DNA from: JACCXJ01 sp052387115
GTDB taxonomy: Bacteria > Pseudomonadota > Gammaproteobacteria > JACCXJ01
Assembly: GCA_052387115.1 (NCBI GenBank)
Contig: JBQTJM010000258.1
Coordinates: 1-16,357, forward strand
Direction of reading: 5' to 3'
DNA: 16,357 nt
Positions 7,042-15,077 of the stretch are shown here, piece by piece. The notes beneath the pieces are model-generated. The model was not told the DNA's origin and ran no database searches. It saw only the letters and a list, made by a program, of their open reading frames with translations. Numbering within the stretch: the first letter of the stretch is position 1; each line of letters opens with the position of its first letter. The translations under genes and the position numbers were made by a program.

Positions 7042-7634
7042 TATCGCCCTGCCCGCAACTCGGCATACCGGAAGCAGTCCACGATGTGGTCGTTGACCAG
7101 GCCGGTGGCCTGCATATGGGCATAGCAGATGGTCGGGCCGATGAATCGGAAACCGCGCTGCTTGAGGTCACGGCTGAGCGCCTCGGATTCAGGGCTCTTT
7201 GCCGGCAGCTCGGTAACGCTGCGCCAGGCGTTGTGCTTGGGTCTGCCGTCCACGAATCGCCAGATGTAGGCGTCGAAGTGCCCGAACGCCTCCTGGACGG
7301 CCAGGAATGCCTGGGCGTTTAGCACGGCCGACTCGATCTTCTTGCGATTGCGGATGATCCCGGGGTCGTTGCAGAGCGCGGCGATCTTGTGCTCGCCGTA
7401 ACGGGCCACCTTTTCGGGATCGAAGTCGTCGAAGGCGACACGATAGCTTGCCCGCTTCCGTAGGACCGTCATCCAGCTCAGGCCGGCCTGTGCGGACTCC
7501 AGCACCAGGAACTCGAACTGGGTCCGGTCGTCGTGGGCCGGCACGCCCCACTCCTTGTCGTGGTAATCGACGTAAAGCGGATCCGTGTTCGACCAGCCGC
7601 AGCGCGAGATCCCGAGCGCAGTAGGTTTTTTCAC
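7041..7634 (-). CDS. tag: DNA-3-methyladenine glycosylase I
   Basis: This is a 197-residue base-excision repair glycosylase that removes 3-methyladenine from alkylated DNA. The family signature is intact: RCGW, DPLYVDYHDKEWG, then LESAQAGLSWMTVLRKR. The zinc ligands align as Cys12, His25, His183 and Cys187, keeping the E. coli Tag spacing (Cys4, His17, His175, Cys179). Glu46 and Trp54 align with E. coli Glu38 and Trp46 in the base pocket. The start is GTG at 7634, overlapping the nrdR stop as GTGA (4 nt), so expression is tied to nrdR. It is followed by a 1-nt overlap with the hydrolase. It is a complete gene of normal length. Confidence 0.96.
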   Translation of the reverse strand: MKKPTALGISRCGWSNTDPLYVDYHDKEWGVPAHDDRTQFEFLVLESAQAGLSWMTVLRKRASYRVAFDDFDPEKVARYGEHKIAALCNDPGIIRNRKKIESAVLNAQAFLAVQEAFGHFDAYIWRFVDGRPKHNAWRSVTELPAKSPESEALSRDLKQRGFRFIGPTICYAHMQATGLVNDHIVDCFRYAELRAGR

Positions 7635-8095
7635 AAACTCTCAGCCGCGCCGCCCAGCCGTTCGATCTCCTCGACGAACGCCTGGACATCCTCGAAGCGC
7701 CGGTATACCGAGGCGAAGCGCACGTAGGCCACCGCGTCGAGCCGCCGCAGCGCCGCCATCACCAGATCGCCCACCAGCCGCGAGCGCACCTCGCGCTCGC
7801 CCAAGGCACGCAAGTGGCGTTTGATGTCGGCGATCGATGCTTCGACCTCCTCGAGCGCGACCGGGCGTTTCTCGAGGGCCCTCTGCATGCCGGCCCGGAG
7901 CTTGTCTTCGATGAAGGGCTCACGACGCCCGTCCGATTTGATCACCCGCGGGAGACTCAACTCCGCGGCCTCGTAGGTCGTGAAGCGTTCCTCGCAGGCC
8001 GTGCACTCACGCCGGCGGCGTACGCGCTCGCCGTCCTCGGCCAGGCGCGAGTCGATGACACGCGTGTCGGGCTCCGAGCAGAAGGGACAGCGCAT
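7631..8095 (-). CDS. nrdR: Transcriptional repressor NrdR
   Basis: This is a 154-residue repressor of ribonucleotide reductase genes that senses ATP/dATP. The N-terminal zinc ribbon has Cys3, Cys6, Cys31 and Cys34, with the VIDSR segment and the basic RVRRRRECTACEERFTTYE segment. The ATP-cone domain follows (about 49-139) with VIKSDGRREPF and the YVRFASVYRRF end. Length and cysteine positions match E. coli NrdR. It lies 84 nt downstream of glyA, a neighbourhood seen in many proteobacteria, and overlaps tag by 4 nt. I found no nrd structural genes in the window, so its targets are elsewhere. The ribosome site before the ATG is weak, which suggests read-through from glyA. Confidence 0.97.
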   Translation of the reverse strand: MRCPFCSEPDTRVIDSRLAEDGERVRRRRECTACEERFTTYEAAELSLPRVIKSDGRREPFIEDKLRAGMQRALEKRPVALEEVEASIADIKRHLRALGEREVRSRLVGDLVMAALRRLDAVAYVRFASVYRRFEDVQAFVEEIERLGGAAESL

Positions 8096-8179
8096 CGGCG
8101 CGTCAACTATCTTCGGAACTGACCAAAGTGTGGGCCAGATCAGGCGCGAGGCGCCCGGCGGGAATCGTGCGGCTCCGTC

Positions 8180-9436
8180 TCAGCGGCCGTAGACCGGAAA
8201 TCTCCGGCACAGATCGGCGACCTGGCTACGGATGTGTTCGTTCAATCGCTCGTCCTCGATGTTCGCGATGATGTCGCAGATCCAGCCGGCGATCTGGCGG
8301 CACTCGGGTTCTTTGAAGCCGCGCGTGGTGGCGGCCGGCGAGCCGATCCGAATGCCACTGGTCACGAACGGCGACTGCGGGTCGTTGGGCACCGCGTTCT
8401 TGTTGACCGTGATGCGGGCGCGCCCCAAGGCGGCGTCGAGTGCCTTACCGGTCAGCCCTTGCCTGACCAGATCCACGAGGAACAGGTGGTTGTCGGTGCC
8501 GCCGGAGACGATCTTGATACCGCGATCGAGGAATACCTGGCACATCGCCCGGGCGTTCTTGATGACCTGTTCGGCGTAGGCCTTGAACTCCGGCTGCATG
8601 GCCTCCCGGAAGGCCACCGCCTTGCCGGCGATGACGTGCATGAGCGGCCCGCCCTGGTAGGCGGGAAACACCATGAAGTTGATCTTCTTTTCGATGTCGG
8701 GATTTGCCCGCCCCATGATCAGCCCGGAACGCGGTCCGCGCAGGGTCTTGTGCGTGGTCGTCGTCGTGACGTCGGCGATGTCGATGGGGCTCGGATAGAG
8801 CCCGGTGGCGCAGAGTCCCGCGACATGGGCGATGTCGGCGATGAGATAGGCCCCGACCTTGTCGGCGATGTCCCGGAAGCGCTGCCAGTCGAGCACGCGC
8901 GAGTACGCGGAAAAGCCGGTCATGATGAGCTTCGGTTTATGCTCCAAGGCGAGCCGTTCCGCCTCATCATAGTCGATCTCCCCGGTCTCGGCGTTCAGTC
9001 CGTATTGGACCGATTTGTAGATCCTGCCGGAGACGTTAACGCTCGCGCCATGGGTCAGGTGCCCACCGTGCGCCAGGCTCATGCCCATGATGGGGTCGCC
9101 GGGATTGATGAGCGCCAGGTAGACGGCGCCGTTGGCCTGCGAGCCGGAATGCGGTTGGACATTGGCGAAGCCGGCGCCGAAGAGTTGCTTGGCACGATCG
9201 ATCGCGAGCCGCTCCACCACGTCCACGTGCTCGCAGCCCCCGTAATAGCGCTTGCCGGGATAGCCCTCCGCGTATTTGTTGGTGAGGACCGAGCCCTGGG
9301 CCTCCAGCACCCTGGGGCTCACGTAGTTTTCCGAGGCGATGAGCTCGATGTGGTCTTCCTGGCGCTGACGCTCTCCTTGCATGGCCCGCGACAGATCATC
9401 ATCGAATCCCGCGATGGTCATTGCTTTTGTGAACAT
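8180..9436 (-). CDS. glyA: Serine hydroxymethyltransferase
   Basis: This is a 418-residue PLP enzyme that interconverts serine and glycine and charges tetrahydrofolate with a one-carbon unit. Visible landmarks are ELIASENYVS (31-40), NKYAEGYPGKRYYGG (53-67), HSGSQAN (96-102), the DIAHVAGL segment (201-208) and the PLP-lysine motif TTTTTHKTLRGPRSG with Lys230 (E. coli Lys229). The length matches the family. GGAG lies about 8 nt before the ATG at 9436. It leads the run glyA-nrdR-tag-hydrolase. The upstream spacer holds a 9-bp direct repeat ACGAATAAG and a REP-like doublet. I could not define its promoter. Confidence 0.98.
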   Translation of the reverse strand: MFTKAMTIAGFDDDLSRAMQGERQRQEDHIELIASENYVSPRVLEAQGSVLTNKYAEGYPGKRYYGGCEHVDVVERLAIDRAKQLFGAGFANVQPHSGSQANGAVYLALINPGDPIMGMSLAHGGHLTHGASVNVSGRIYKSVQYGLNAETGEIDYDEAERLALEHKPKLIMTGFSAYSRVLDWQRFRDIADKVGAYLIADIAHVAGLCATGLYPSPIDIADVTTTTTHKTLRGPRSGLIMGRANPDIEKKINFMVFPAYQGGPLMHVIAGKAVAFREAMQPEFKAYAEQVIKNARAMCQVFLDRGIKIVSGGTDNHLFLVDLVRQGLTGKALDAALGRARITVNKNAVPNDPQSPFVTSGIRIGSPAATTRGFKEPECRQIAGWICDIIANIEDERLNEHIRSQVADLCRRFPVYGR

Positions 9437-9465
9437 GACTCAACTCCACTGGCCCAAACCTATTA

Positions 9466-9489
9466 ACGAATAAGGGATTGACGAATAAG
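9466..9489. repeat. 9-bp direct repeat upstream of glyA
   Basis: ACGAATAAG occurs at 9466-9474 and again at 9481-9489, with starts 15 bp apart. It is AT-rich compared with the surroundings and lies 30-53 bp before the glyA start, where a promoter or operator would be expected. Chance is not excluded. Confidence 0.4.
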
Positions 9490-9500
9490 AGCGCGTAGCG

Positions 9501-9579
9501 CGTAGGTTGGGGTGAGGAACGAACCCCAACGTTTCGGCGTGCGCGTTAAGTTGGGGTTCCTTCGTCACCCCAACCTACG
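9501..9579. repeat. REP-like double hairpin (inverted pair)
   Basis: Two copies of one palindromic unit face each other. The outer arms CGTAGGTTGGGGTGA (9501-9515) and TCACCCCAACCTACG (9565-9579) are perfect 15-bp inverted repeats. Each unit also folds alone: GTTGGGGT 9506-9513 with ACCCCAAC 9523-9530, and GTTGGGGT 9550-9557 with ACCCCAAC 9567-9574. This is the layout of a BIME or REPIN, a mobile non-coding doublet. It sits between two genes read in the same direction, where it may act as a terminator or protect mRNA ends. No transposase gene is nearby. Confidence 0.85.
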
Positions 9580-9622
9580 TTCGGGTCCGATCGCACTTGT
9601 AAACATAATTTGCTGACAGCGC

Positions 9623-10582
9623 CTATCCGGCTTCGACAAACGCGCGTAGCACGCCGCTCCAGGCCGCGGCGATGTTGTCGTGATTGTACCCGCCGCCGCC
9701 CATGCCCAGGATTCGGCCTTCGCAGTAGCGATCGGCCAGTGTGCACAGGCGCGCCGCCGCGTAGGCGTGGCACGCGGCGGAATACTGCAGGTGGGTGAGC
9801 GGGTCCCCGGCCACACTGTCGGCCCCGCACTGGAACAGGATGAAGCCCGGCGTTGCCAAATGGGCCTCGACATGGGCCTCTACCCGGGGCCAGGCGGACC
9901 GGAAGGCGGCCTCATCCGAGTAGGGCGGCATGGGGATGTTGAGCTTGGTCCCGAGCGCCGGGCCGCGTCCGGTCTCCTCGGCGGCGCCGGTGCCGGGATA
10001 CAGGAAGCGTCCGTCCTCGTGCAGATCGGCGTAGACGACGGCCGGGTCGTCCTCGAAGTCGTAGTAGACCCCGTCGCCGTGATGGGCGTCGATATCGACA
10101 TAGACGATCGAGCCCAGGCGGTAATCCGCCTTCAAGACCTCGATCGCGATCCCGCAGTCGTTGAACACACAGAAGCCGCCCGCCCGGTCGCGCCTAGCAT
10201 GGTGCAACCCGGCGATGGGCACGAAGGCACGCCGGGAGTCCCCGCGCATCAGCCGATGCACGGCGTCCACCGTGCTGCCCGCCACCGCCGCGGCGGCCTC
10301 GTAGGCTCCCGGGAAAGCGGGGGTATCGCCGTAGTCCAGATAGCCCTCTCCCGTCTTTGATTGTCGGACGACGCGCTCGACATAGGCCGAGGTATGGAAG
10401 CGCTCGATGGTCGCGCGATCCGCGATCGCCGGATCGCGCCGCTCCACCCGCGGGAGCACGCCGGCGCTCGCGGCGCCCCGTTCGAAGCTCCGCATGCGCC
10501 CCGTGTCGAACGGATGTCCCCCCCCGAAACCATAACGCCCCAAGGCCTCGCCGAGGTAGACACAGACCGCTAACTGATTCAT
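9623..10582 (-). CDS. Histone deacetylase family protein (AcuC-like)
   Basis: This is a 319-residue zinc-dependent deacetylase of the arginase/HDAC fold. Bacterial members act on acetylated lysines of metabolic enzymes or on small acetylated amines. The active site looks complete by alignment with class I HDACs: the His127-His128 charge relay (GLHHARRD), zinc ligands Asp165 and His167 in VDIDAHHGDG, Asp255 in CGADSVAGDP, and the catalytic Tyr299 in GGGGYN. It is therefore probably active. The open frame starts at 10663, but homologues begin near the VYLGEALG strand, so the ATG at 10582 is chosen; its ribosome site is weak. It is divergent from the adenylate cyclase gene and separated from glyA by the REP-like doublet. 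Candidate substrates are acetyl-CoA synthetase (the AcuC role) or acetylpolyamines; I cannot choose between them. Confidence 0.9.
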   Translation of the reverse strand: MNQLAVCVYLGEALGRYGFGGGHPFDTGRMRSFERGAASAGVLPRVERRDPAIADRATIERFHTSAYVERVVRQSKTGEGYLDYGDTPAFPGAYEAAAAVAGSTVDAVHRLMRGDSRRAFVPIAGLHHARRDRAGGFCVFNDCGIAIEVLKADYRLGSIVYVDIDAHHGDGVYYDFEDDPAVVYADLHEDGRFLYPGTGAAEETGRGPALGTKLNIPMPPYSDEAAFRSAWPRVEAHVEAHLATPGFILFQCGADSVAGDPLTHLQYSAACHAYAAARLCTLADRYCEGRILGMGGGGYNHDNIAAAWSGVLRAFVEAG

Positions 10583-10771
10583 CGCCCGTTTGCTGTTTGA
10601 TCGCAAGTCGCGGTCGGCGGTAGGGGCAGACGCGCAACGCCCTTCACAGGACCAAGGGTTCATTGTACCCCCGATTCCGCTATCCCGACTCGGATCACGG
10701 GGTCCGGAAGGCCGCCGGCGCAGAGGCCCCGTGCGTCCAGAAGCGCATCGTAGAAGCCGCTAAGCGCATTC

Positions 10772-13540
10772 ATGCCTACACAGAGCGAAGCGATGGGCGG
10801 CGTCCTCGGCCGCTTCGAATCGATCAACCGGGCACGGTTGCGCCGGATCCGCGAGGCCTTGAGGCCCGAGCAGGTCCGATTCTTCGATGTCCTAACGCTG
10901 CTGTTCCACGTCAACCGTCCCGGCCTGCCGGGATACGTGTCGCGCGAGACCCCCGCCGGGATCGCCCGTTTCGTCCCTGGTCCCGAGGCCATGGACGCGG
11001 CGCTGCACCTGTTCCGGAGCGCGATCGAAGCGGGCGAGGCGGCGGATCCCTGTGAGCTCCTGGGGATCTACTGCCTGGGGAGCTTGGGCAGTATCGCCCA
11101 CTGCAGAGAGAGCGACCTCGATGTGTGGGTCTGCCACGAACCCGGCATCGAGGCGCGACGGCTAGCGGAGCTCAACGCCAAGGCACGGGTGATCGAACAA
11201 TGGGCCCAGGGGCTCGGTCTGGAGGTGCATGTCTTCCTCATCGACCCCGAGCGCTTCCGCGCCGGGGCGCACGCGCGGCTCAGCGCCGAGTGCAGCGGAA
11301 ATGCCCAGCATTACCTCCTGCTCGACGAGTTTTATCGATCGAGCGTGGTGCTGGGGGGCGTGTGCCCCATGTGGTGGAGGGTGCCGCCGTCCGAAGAGCA
11401 CCGCTACGCCGAGTGCGTGGCCGACTTGCAAGCCCTGCAGCCGGAGATGACCGGTGTCGATCTCGGGGGCCTGGGCGAGGTCCCACGGGAGGAGTTCGCC
11501 GGTGCGGCCCTGTGGCAACTCGGCAAGGTCATCGACGCCCCCTACAAATCCGCGCTAAAGCTGTTGCTCCTGGAAGCCTATGCCGCCGAATATCCCCGGC
11601 CCGATCTCCTCGCCATGCGTTACAAGGCGTGCATCTATGGGGGGGCTGCCGATACCGAGGCCCTCGACCCGTATTGGCTCTTGTACCGCCGGGTCGAAGA
11701 GTACCTCGAAGGGCAGGCCGATGCGCCTCGATTGGCCCTGGCCCGGCGCTGCCTGTACTTCAAGGCGCAAGACGCGCAACGCCATCTCCCGTCGCACGTG
11801 GCCCGGGTTTGGCGGGGACGGTTCATCGCGGGGCTCAGCCGGCAATGGGGCTGGTCGAGCGAGGACACCGCGAGGCTCGCAGAGCGGGATCGATGGGGCT
11901 TCGATCGGGCGAGCGCGGAGTGGCGGGAGATCGTCAACTCCTTGCGGACGAGCAGCCGCGTCCTGGCCGAGTTCGCCCGGCCGCTCGGCGGGCGCTCGTC
12001 CGTCACGGCCGAGGAGATCACGGCCCTGGGACGGCGACTGCACGCCGTCTTCGAACGGCGTCCCGGCAAGTTCACCCTCCTCGGTCCAGGGACCCGATGG
12101 GGGAGCGTCGAAGAAGAGTTGTGCCTGCACCGCTATCCGGACCCCGCCGAGTCGTGGGGACTGTCGCGAGGCGCGGAGGTAATAAATCGGGAGACCCTGG
12201 TCAGGACCGGCGAGGCCCCCGGCCAGCTCATCGCCTGGGCCATCCTCAACGGACTCTCCGCATCACACACGCGCTGGTGCGTGGACGCAAGAGGAGAGGA
12301 AAAACTGCCCCGCTCCGATCTCGAGACGATGCAGGGCTTTATCGAACGGGGACTCGCGCGCGGTGCCGTAAACAAACCCGAAACCACCGACCTCATCGCG
12401 GCGCCGAGGCTCACGAGCGCCGTGGTGGTGGTCAGGGTAGAGAGGGTCCCGGTGGGCGCGGAGCGAGACCGGCCGGAGGGCGAACCCACGCCTTGGAGCC
12501 GCTACCGCGTGGCGCTGGCCGAGTTGATCCTGGTGACGAGCTGGGGGGAGAGGCTGGGTCTGCATTTTCGCGGGGACACGGCCTTGATGCGCTGCCTGTG
12601 CGAGTACCTGGCCTGGCCCTCGCGACGAGCGGACCGTGTACCGATCGAGGTGCTGGTCTACGGTGATGCAGAGGCAGACGCCGCAGGGCTCGCCGGACAC
12701 TTCGAGCAGCTCATGGGCGAGGCGGTGACCGCCGTGCGCGGCGGGCCCGGCGATGCCTGCCGCTACGTGCTCGCCTCGGGCAGCGGGTACTCTGTCCTGG
12801 AGGCGCGGGGCGAGACTTGGCACGCCGAGCCGGTCGAGTCCCATGCCGCCTTGTTACGCTTTCTCGGCCACCCCCTCCCGGTGTTCACCCGGACGTTGGT
12901 GCAACAAGGGACGTGCGGACCGCTGCCGCTGGTGCTGGCCGAGAACCAGTCCGGGGTCGTGCAGGTGTTTCTGGCCGCCATGCGCGAGCGTGCCTGGATC
13001 TTTGTCCTCGACGAGCACGGGGCACTGTTCCACGCAGACGCCGAGATCGATGACGGTGATGCGTTCCTGGGGCGCTACCGGCGTTTCCTGCACACGGTGC
13101 TCGCCCGTGCCCCGGCCTCGGCCGGCGCTCAGCCGCCCGTGCTCTTTTATACCGTGGGCGGGGCGGGGGATCCGGATAGCTTACGACGCCTTTCGGAGGG
13201 CCCCCAGGGCCGGGAGGGCGCTTACCTCTTGCGTGCGCTCGGGACCCCGCACCCTGGCGCCGGCCGGGCGTTCACGCTTCGGTGCTGCGGCCGCGAGTTC
13301 TCCGAGCCGGCGCACGGTCCCCTTGCTTACCGGGAGGCGGCCCTGCACCTGCTCGATGCGCATGGCGACGCCGGGGTCTATCCCGTCGACGTGAGCGATA
13401 TCGAGCTGTCGGCAGCGTGTTCGGGCCATGATAATGAAAGGGAGGACGGGCCCCCTCCCGTCATTCCCCTCCTGCAATACAAGACCACGGTCGAGGGGCG
13501 CCTGAACGAGGCGCTGCGCCGGCTTCGGGCCGAGCGCTGA
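10772..13540 (+). CDS. cyaA: Class I adenylate cyclase
   Basis: This is a 922-residue protein that makes cAMP from ATP in the cytoplasm. The N-terminal half matches the enterobacterial-type catalytic domain: the nucleotidyltransferase-like motif LGSLGSI...SDLDVWVCHE has Ser104, Ser114, Asp115, Asp117 and Trp119, one position later than the essential E. coli residues as I recall them. Further landmarks are MWWRVPPSEEHRY, then GAALWQLGKVIDAPYKSALKLLLLEAY (244-270), and LDPY near 298-301. The C-terminal half, regulatory in E. coli, is much less conserved. The protein is longer than E. coli CyaA (about 848). The ATG at 10772 is used because it keeps that numbering; a second ATG at residue 8 is possible. 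Neither has a strong ribosome site. I saw no CRP-like site upstream. The gene is not in an obvious operon, because a promoter-like spacer follows. Confidence 0.93.
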   Translation: MPTQSEAMGGVLGRFESINRARLRRIREALRPEQVRFFDVLTLLFHVNRPGLPGYVSRETPAGIARFVPGPEAMDAALHLFRSAIEAGEAADPCELLGIYCLGSLGSIAHCRESDLDVWVCHEPGIEARRLAELNAKARVIEQWAQGLGLEVHVFLIDPERFRAGAHARLSAECSGNAQHYLLLDEFYRSSVVLGGVCPMWWRVPPSEEHRYAECVADLQALQPEMTGVDLGGLGEVPREEFAGAALWQLGKVIDAPYKSALKLLLLEAYAAEYPRPDLLAMRYKACIYGGAADTEALDPYWLLYRRVEEYLEGQADAPRLALARRCLYFKAQDAQRHLPSHVARVWRGRFIAGLSRQWGWSSEDTARLAERDRWGFDRASAEWREIVNSLRTSSRVLAEFARPLGGRSSVTAEEITALGRRLHAVFERRPGKFTLLGPGTRWGSVEEELCLHRYPDPAESWGLSRGAEVINRETLVRTGEAPGQLIAWAILNGLSASHTRWCVDARGEEKLPRSDLETMQGFIERGLARGAVNKPETTDLIAAPRLTSAVVVVRVERVPVGAERDRPEGEPTPWSRYRVALAELILVTSWGERLGLHFRGDTALMRCLCEYLAWPSRRADRVPIEVLVYGDAEADAAGLAGHFEQLMGEAVTAVRGGPGDACRYVLASGSGYSVLEARGETWHAEPVESHAALLRFLGHPLPVFTRTLVQQGTCGPLPLVLAENQSGVVQVFLAAMRERAWIFVLDEHGALFHADAEIDDGDAFLGRYRRFLHTVLARAPASAGAQPPVLFYTVGGAGDPDSLRRLSEGPQGREGAYLLRALGTPHPGAGRAFTLRCCGREFSEPAHGPLAYREAALHLLDAHGDAGVYPVDVSDIELSAACSGHDNEREDGPPPVIPLLQYKTTVEGRLNEALRRLRAER

Positions 13541-13548
13541 CGGCCGGC

Positions 13549-13588
13549 ATCGGCGGGCGCTGTATAATACGGGCTGATATCGGCGGGC
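13549..13588 (+). promoter_or_regulatory. TATAAT promoter flanked by direct repeats
   Basis: A perfect -10 hexamer TATAAT lies at 13563-13568, about 47 nt before the DUF815 start. The -35 region is poor (CTGACG near 13537, spaced too far). ATCGGCGGGC occurs on both sides, at 13549-13558 and 13579-13588, 30 bp apart. A protein binding both copies would cover the -10 box, so operators are possible. It would drive the DUF815-hpt-phosphorylase operon separately from cyaA. Confidence 0.5.
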
Positions 13589-13614
13589 ATCCCGGGGGCA
13601 CGGGCGCGCAGGCG

Positions 13615-14499
13615 ATGTCGGAAGCGGAACGATTGATGGCGCGGGTCGAGTCGCTCCTGACGCGCCTGGAGGGGGTGCTGGGTCCGCGGGCACCGACGAT
13701 CGATTGGGCTCGGGCCCGGGCCTTCCGCTGGCAGCGCGGCGAGGGCAGGCGCGGGGCGCTATGGGCCCTGCCCTATGTGTCTGCCGTCCGGCTGGAAGAC
13801 CTCCGTTGCGTCGATCGCCAGAAACAGGTGCTCGATCGCAACACGCGCCAGTTCCTGGCCGGGTTCCCGGCCAATCACGCGCTGCTCTGGGGCCCGCGCG
13901 GGACGGGCAAGTCCTCGCTGGTCAAGGCCCTGATCCACGAGTACGCCGGCCACGGGCTGTGCTTCGTCGAGGTCGAGCGCGAGGCCCTGGTGGACCTCTT
14001 TCAGGTCTTCGAGATCCTGCACGGGCGGCCCGAGCGCTTCATCCTCTACTGCGACGATCTATCCTTCGAGCCACACGACCCCAGTGGCAGGGCCCTCAAG
14101 ACCGCCCTCGACGGCTCGCTCGGCTCTGCGCCCGGGAACGTGCTCGTCTACGCCACCTCGAACCGCCGCCATCTCGTCCCGGAGCACATGGAAGACAACC
14201 TCGCGGGGCACCGGGAAGACGGGGAGTTGCATCAGAGCGAGGCGGTCGAAGAGCGCATCTCGCTGTCGGAGCGCTTCGGCTTGTGGCTGGCGTTCCACCC
14301 CCTGCGGCAGGACGAGTACCTGGAGATCGTCTCTCATTGGATCGCGCGCCTCGGTTGGTCGGAGGGCAATCCTTCCGCGATGCGGGGCGAGGCCCTGCGT
14401 TGGGCCCTGGCGCACGGCTCGCGCAGCGGCCGCTCGGCCTTCCAGTTCGCGCGCGATCGGGTGGGTCAGGAAAGGCTCAGGCGGCAGGGGCCCGAGTGA
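13615..14499 (+). CDS. DUF815 family P-loop ATPase
   Basis: This is a 294-residue AAA-like ATP-binding protein of the DUF815 family; its biological role is not established. After an N-terminal helical region and the WQRGEGRRGALWALPYV stretch comes the motor: Walker A GPRGTGKSS at 93-101, Walker B FILYCDD at 142-148 and a sensor-1-like YATSNRRH around Asn183. An acidic EHMEDNLAGHREDGE segment (190-204) and an arginine-rich EERISLSERFG segment (212-222) are typical of the family. No membrane segment is visible. The stop overlaps the GTG of hpt by 4 nt (GTGA), so it is translationally coupled to purine salvage. The start ATG has only a weak ribosome site (CAGGCG). A chaperone-like loader role would be a guess. 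Confidence 0.88.
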   Translation: MSEAERLMARVESLLTRLEGVLGPRAPTIDWARARAFRWQRGEGRRGALWALPYVSAVRLEDLRCVDRQKQVLDRNTRQFLAGFPANHALLWGPRGTGKSSLVKALIHEYAGHGLCFVEVEREALVDLFQVFEILHGRPERFILYCDDLSFEPHDPSGRALKTALDGSLGSAPGNVLVYATSNRRHLVPEHMEDNLAGHREDGELHQSEAVEERISLSERFGLWLAFHPLRQDEYLEIVSHWIARLGWSEGNPSAMRGEALRWALAHGSRSGRSAFQFARDRVGQERLRRQGPE

Positions 14500-15077
14500 C
14501 CGTGGATCCCGCAGGATCCGTGGTGGAAGAGGTGGGCGCGGTCCTGGCCGCGGCCGAGCGACTGTTCAGCCCGGTGGAGATCGAGGCAGCACTGGGCCGC
14601 ATGGCGGCGGAGATCGGCACCCGGCTCGCCGACCGGGATCCCGTGGTCCTGTGCGCCATGGTGGGCGGGGTGATCCCGACCGGCCTGTTGTTGCCCCGGC
14701 TCGGCTTTCCCATGGAGCTCGATTATCTCCATGTCACGCGCTACCGAGGCCAGACCTCCGGGGGGACGCTGTCCTGGTTCAGGCGCCCGGATGAGCGGAT
14801 CCGGGGCCGCACGGTCCTGATCGTCGATGATGTCCTGGACGAGGGCCACACGCTCCGCGCCATGGTCGAGGCGTGCCGGGAAGCCGGCGCGAGCGCCGTC
14901 TATAGCGCGGTCCTGGTCGTCAAGGCGGTGCCGCGCTCTGCGGGAACGCCGGAGGCCGATTTCGCGGGCCTCTTGGCCGATGACCGTTATCTCTTCGGCT
15001 ACGGGATGGACTACAAGAACTACCTGCGCAACGCCGCCGGCATCTACGCCCTGCCGGCATCGACCCTTATACCGTGA
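14496..15077 (+). CDS. hpt: Hypoxanthine(-guanine) phosphoribosyltransferase
   Basis: This is a 193-residue purine salvage enzyme joining hypoxanthine (and probably guanine) to PRPP to give IMP or GMP. The PRPP loop VLIVDDVLDEGHTL is at 107-120 with the two acidic residues intact. The CAMVGGVIPTG strand-loop (53-63) would hold pyrophosphate, and FGYGMDYKNYLRN (167-179) is the C-terminal base/Mg region. The GTG at 14496 is chosen over the next GTG at 14502 because AGGGG lies 5 nt before it and it overlaps the DUF815 stop as GTGA. Its own stop overlaps a further GTG in a duplicated junction (see 15071-15104). Being next to a thioinosine phosphorylase, it probably consumes the hypoxanthine released by that enzyme. 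Confidence 0.92.
   Translation: MTVDPAGSVVEEVGAVLAAAERLFSPVEIEAALGRMAAEIGTRLADRDPVVLCAMVGGVIPTGLLLPRLGFPMELDYLHVTRYRGQTSGGTLSWFRRPDERIRGRTVLIVDDVLDEGHTLRAMVEACREAGASAVYSAVLVVKAVPRSAGTPEADFAGLLADDRYLFGYGMDYKNYLRNAAGIYALPASTLIP

Noticed and set aside
8234..9466. A 410-codon open frame opposite glyA
   Set aside because: glyA is certain from its lysine motif and length; the antisense product has no recognisable features.
10583..10771. CRP or other operator in the hdac-cyaA divergent spacer
   Set aside because: I looked for a TGTGA-6-TCACA pattern and clear promoter boxes and found none worth calling.
11125..12666. A 513-codon frame within cyaA on the same strand
   Set aside because: It is a frame shift of the cyclase coding region, rich in Arg and Gly with no domain; the main frame is continuous and conserved.
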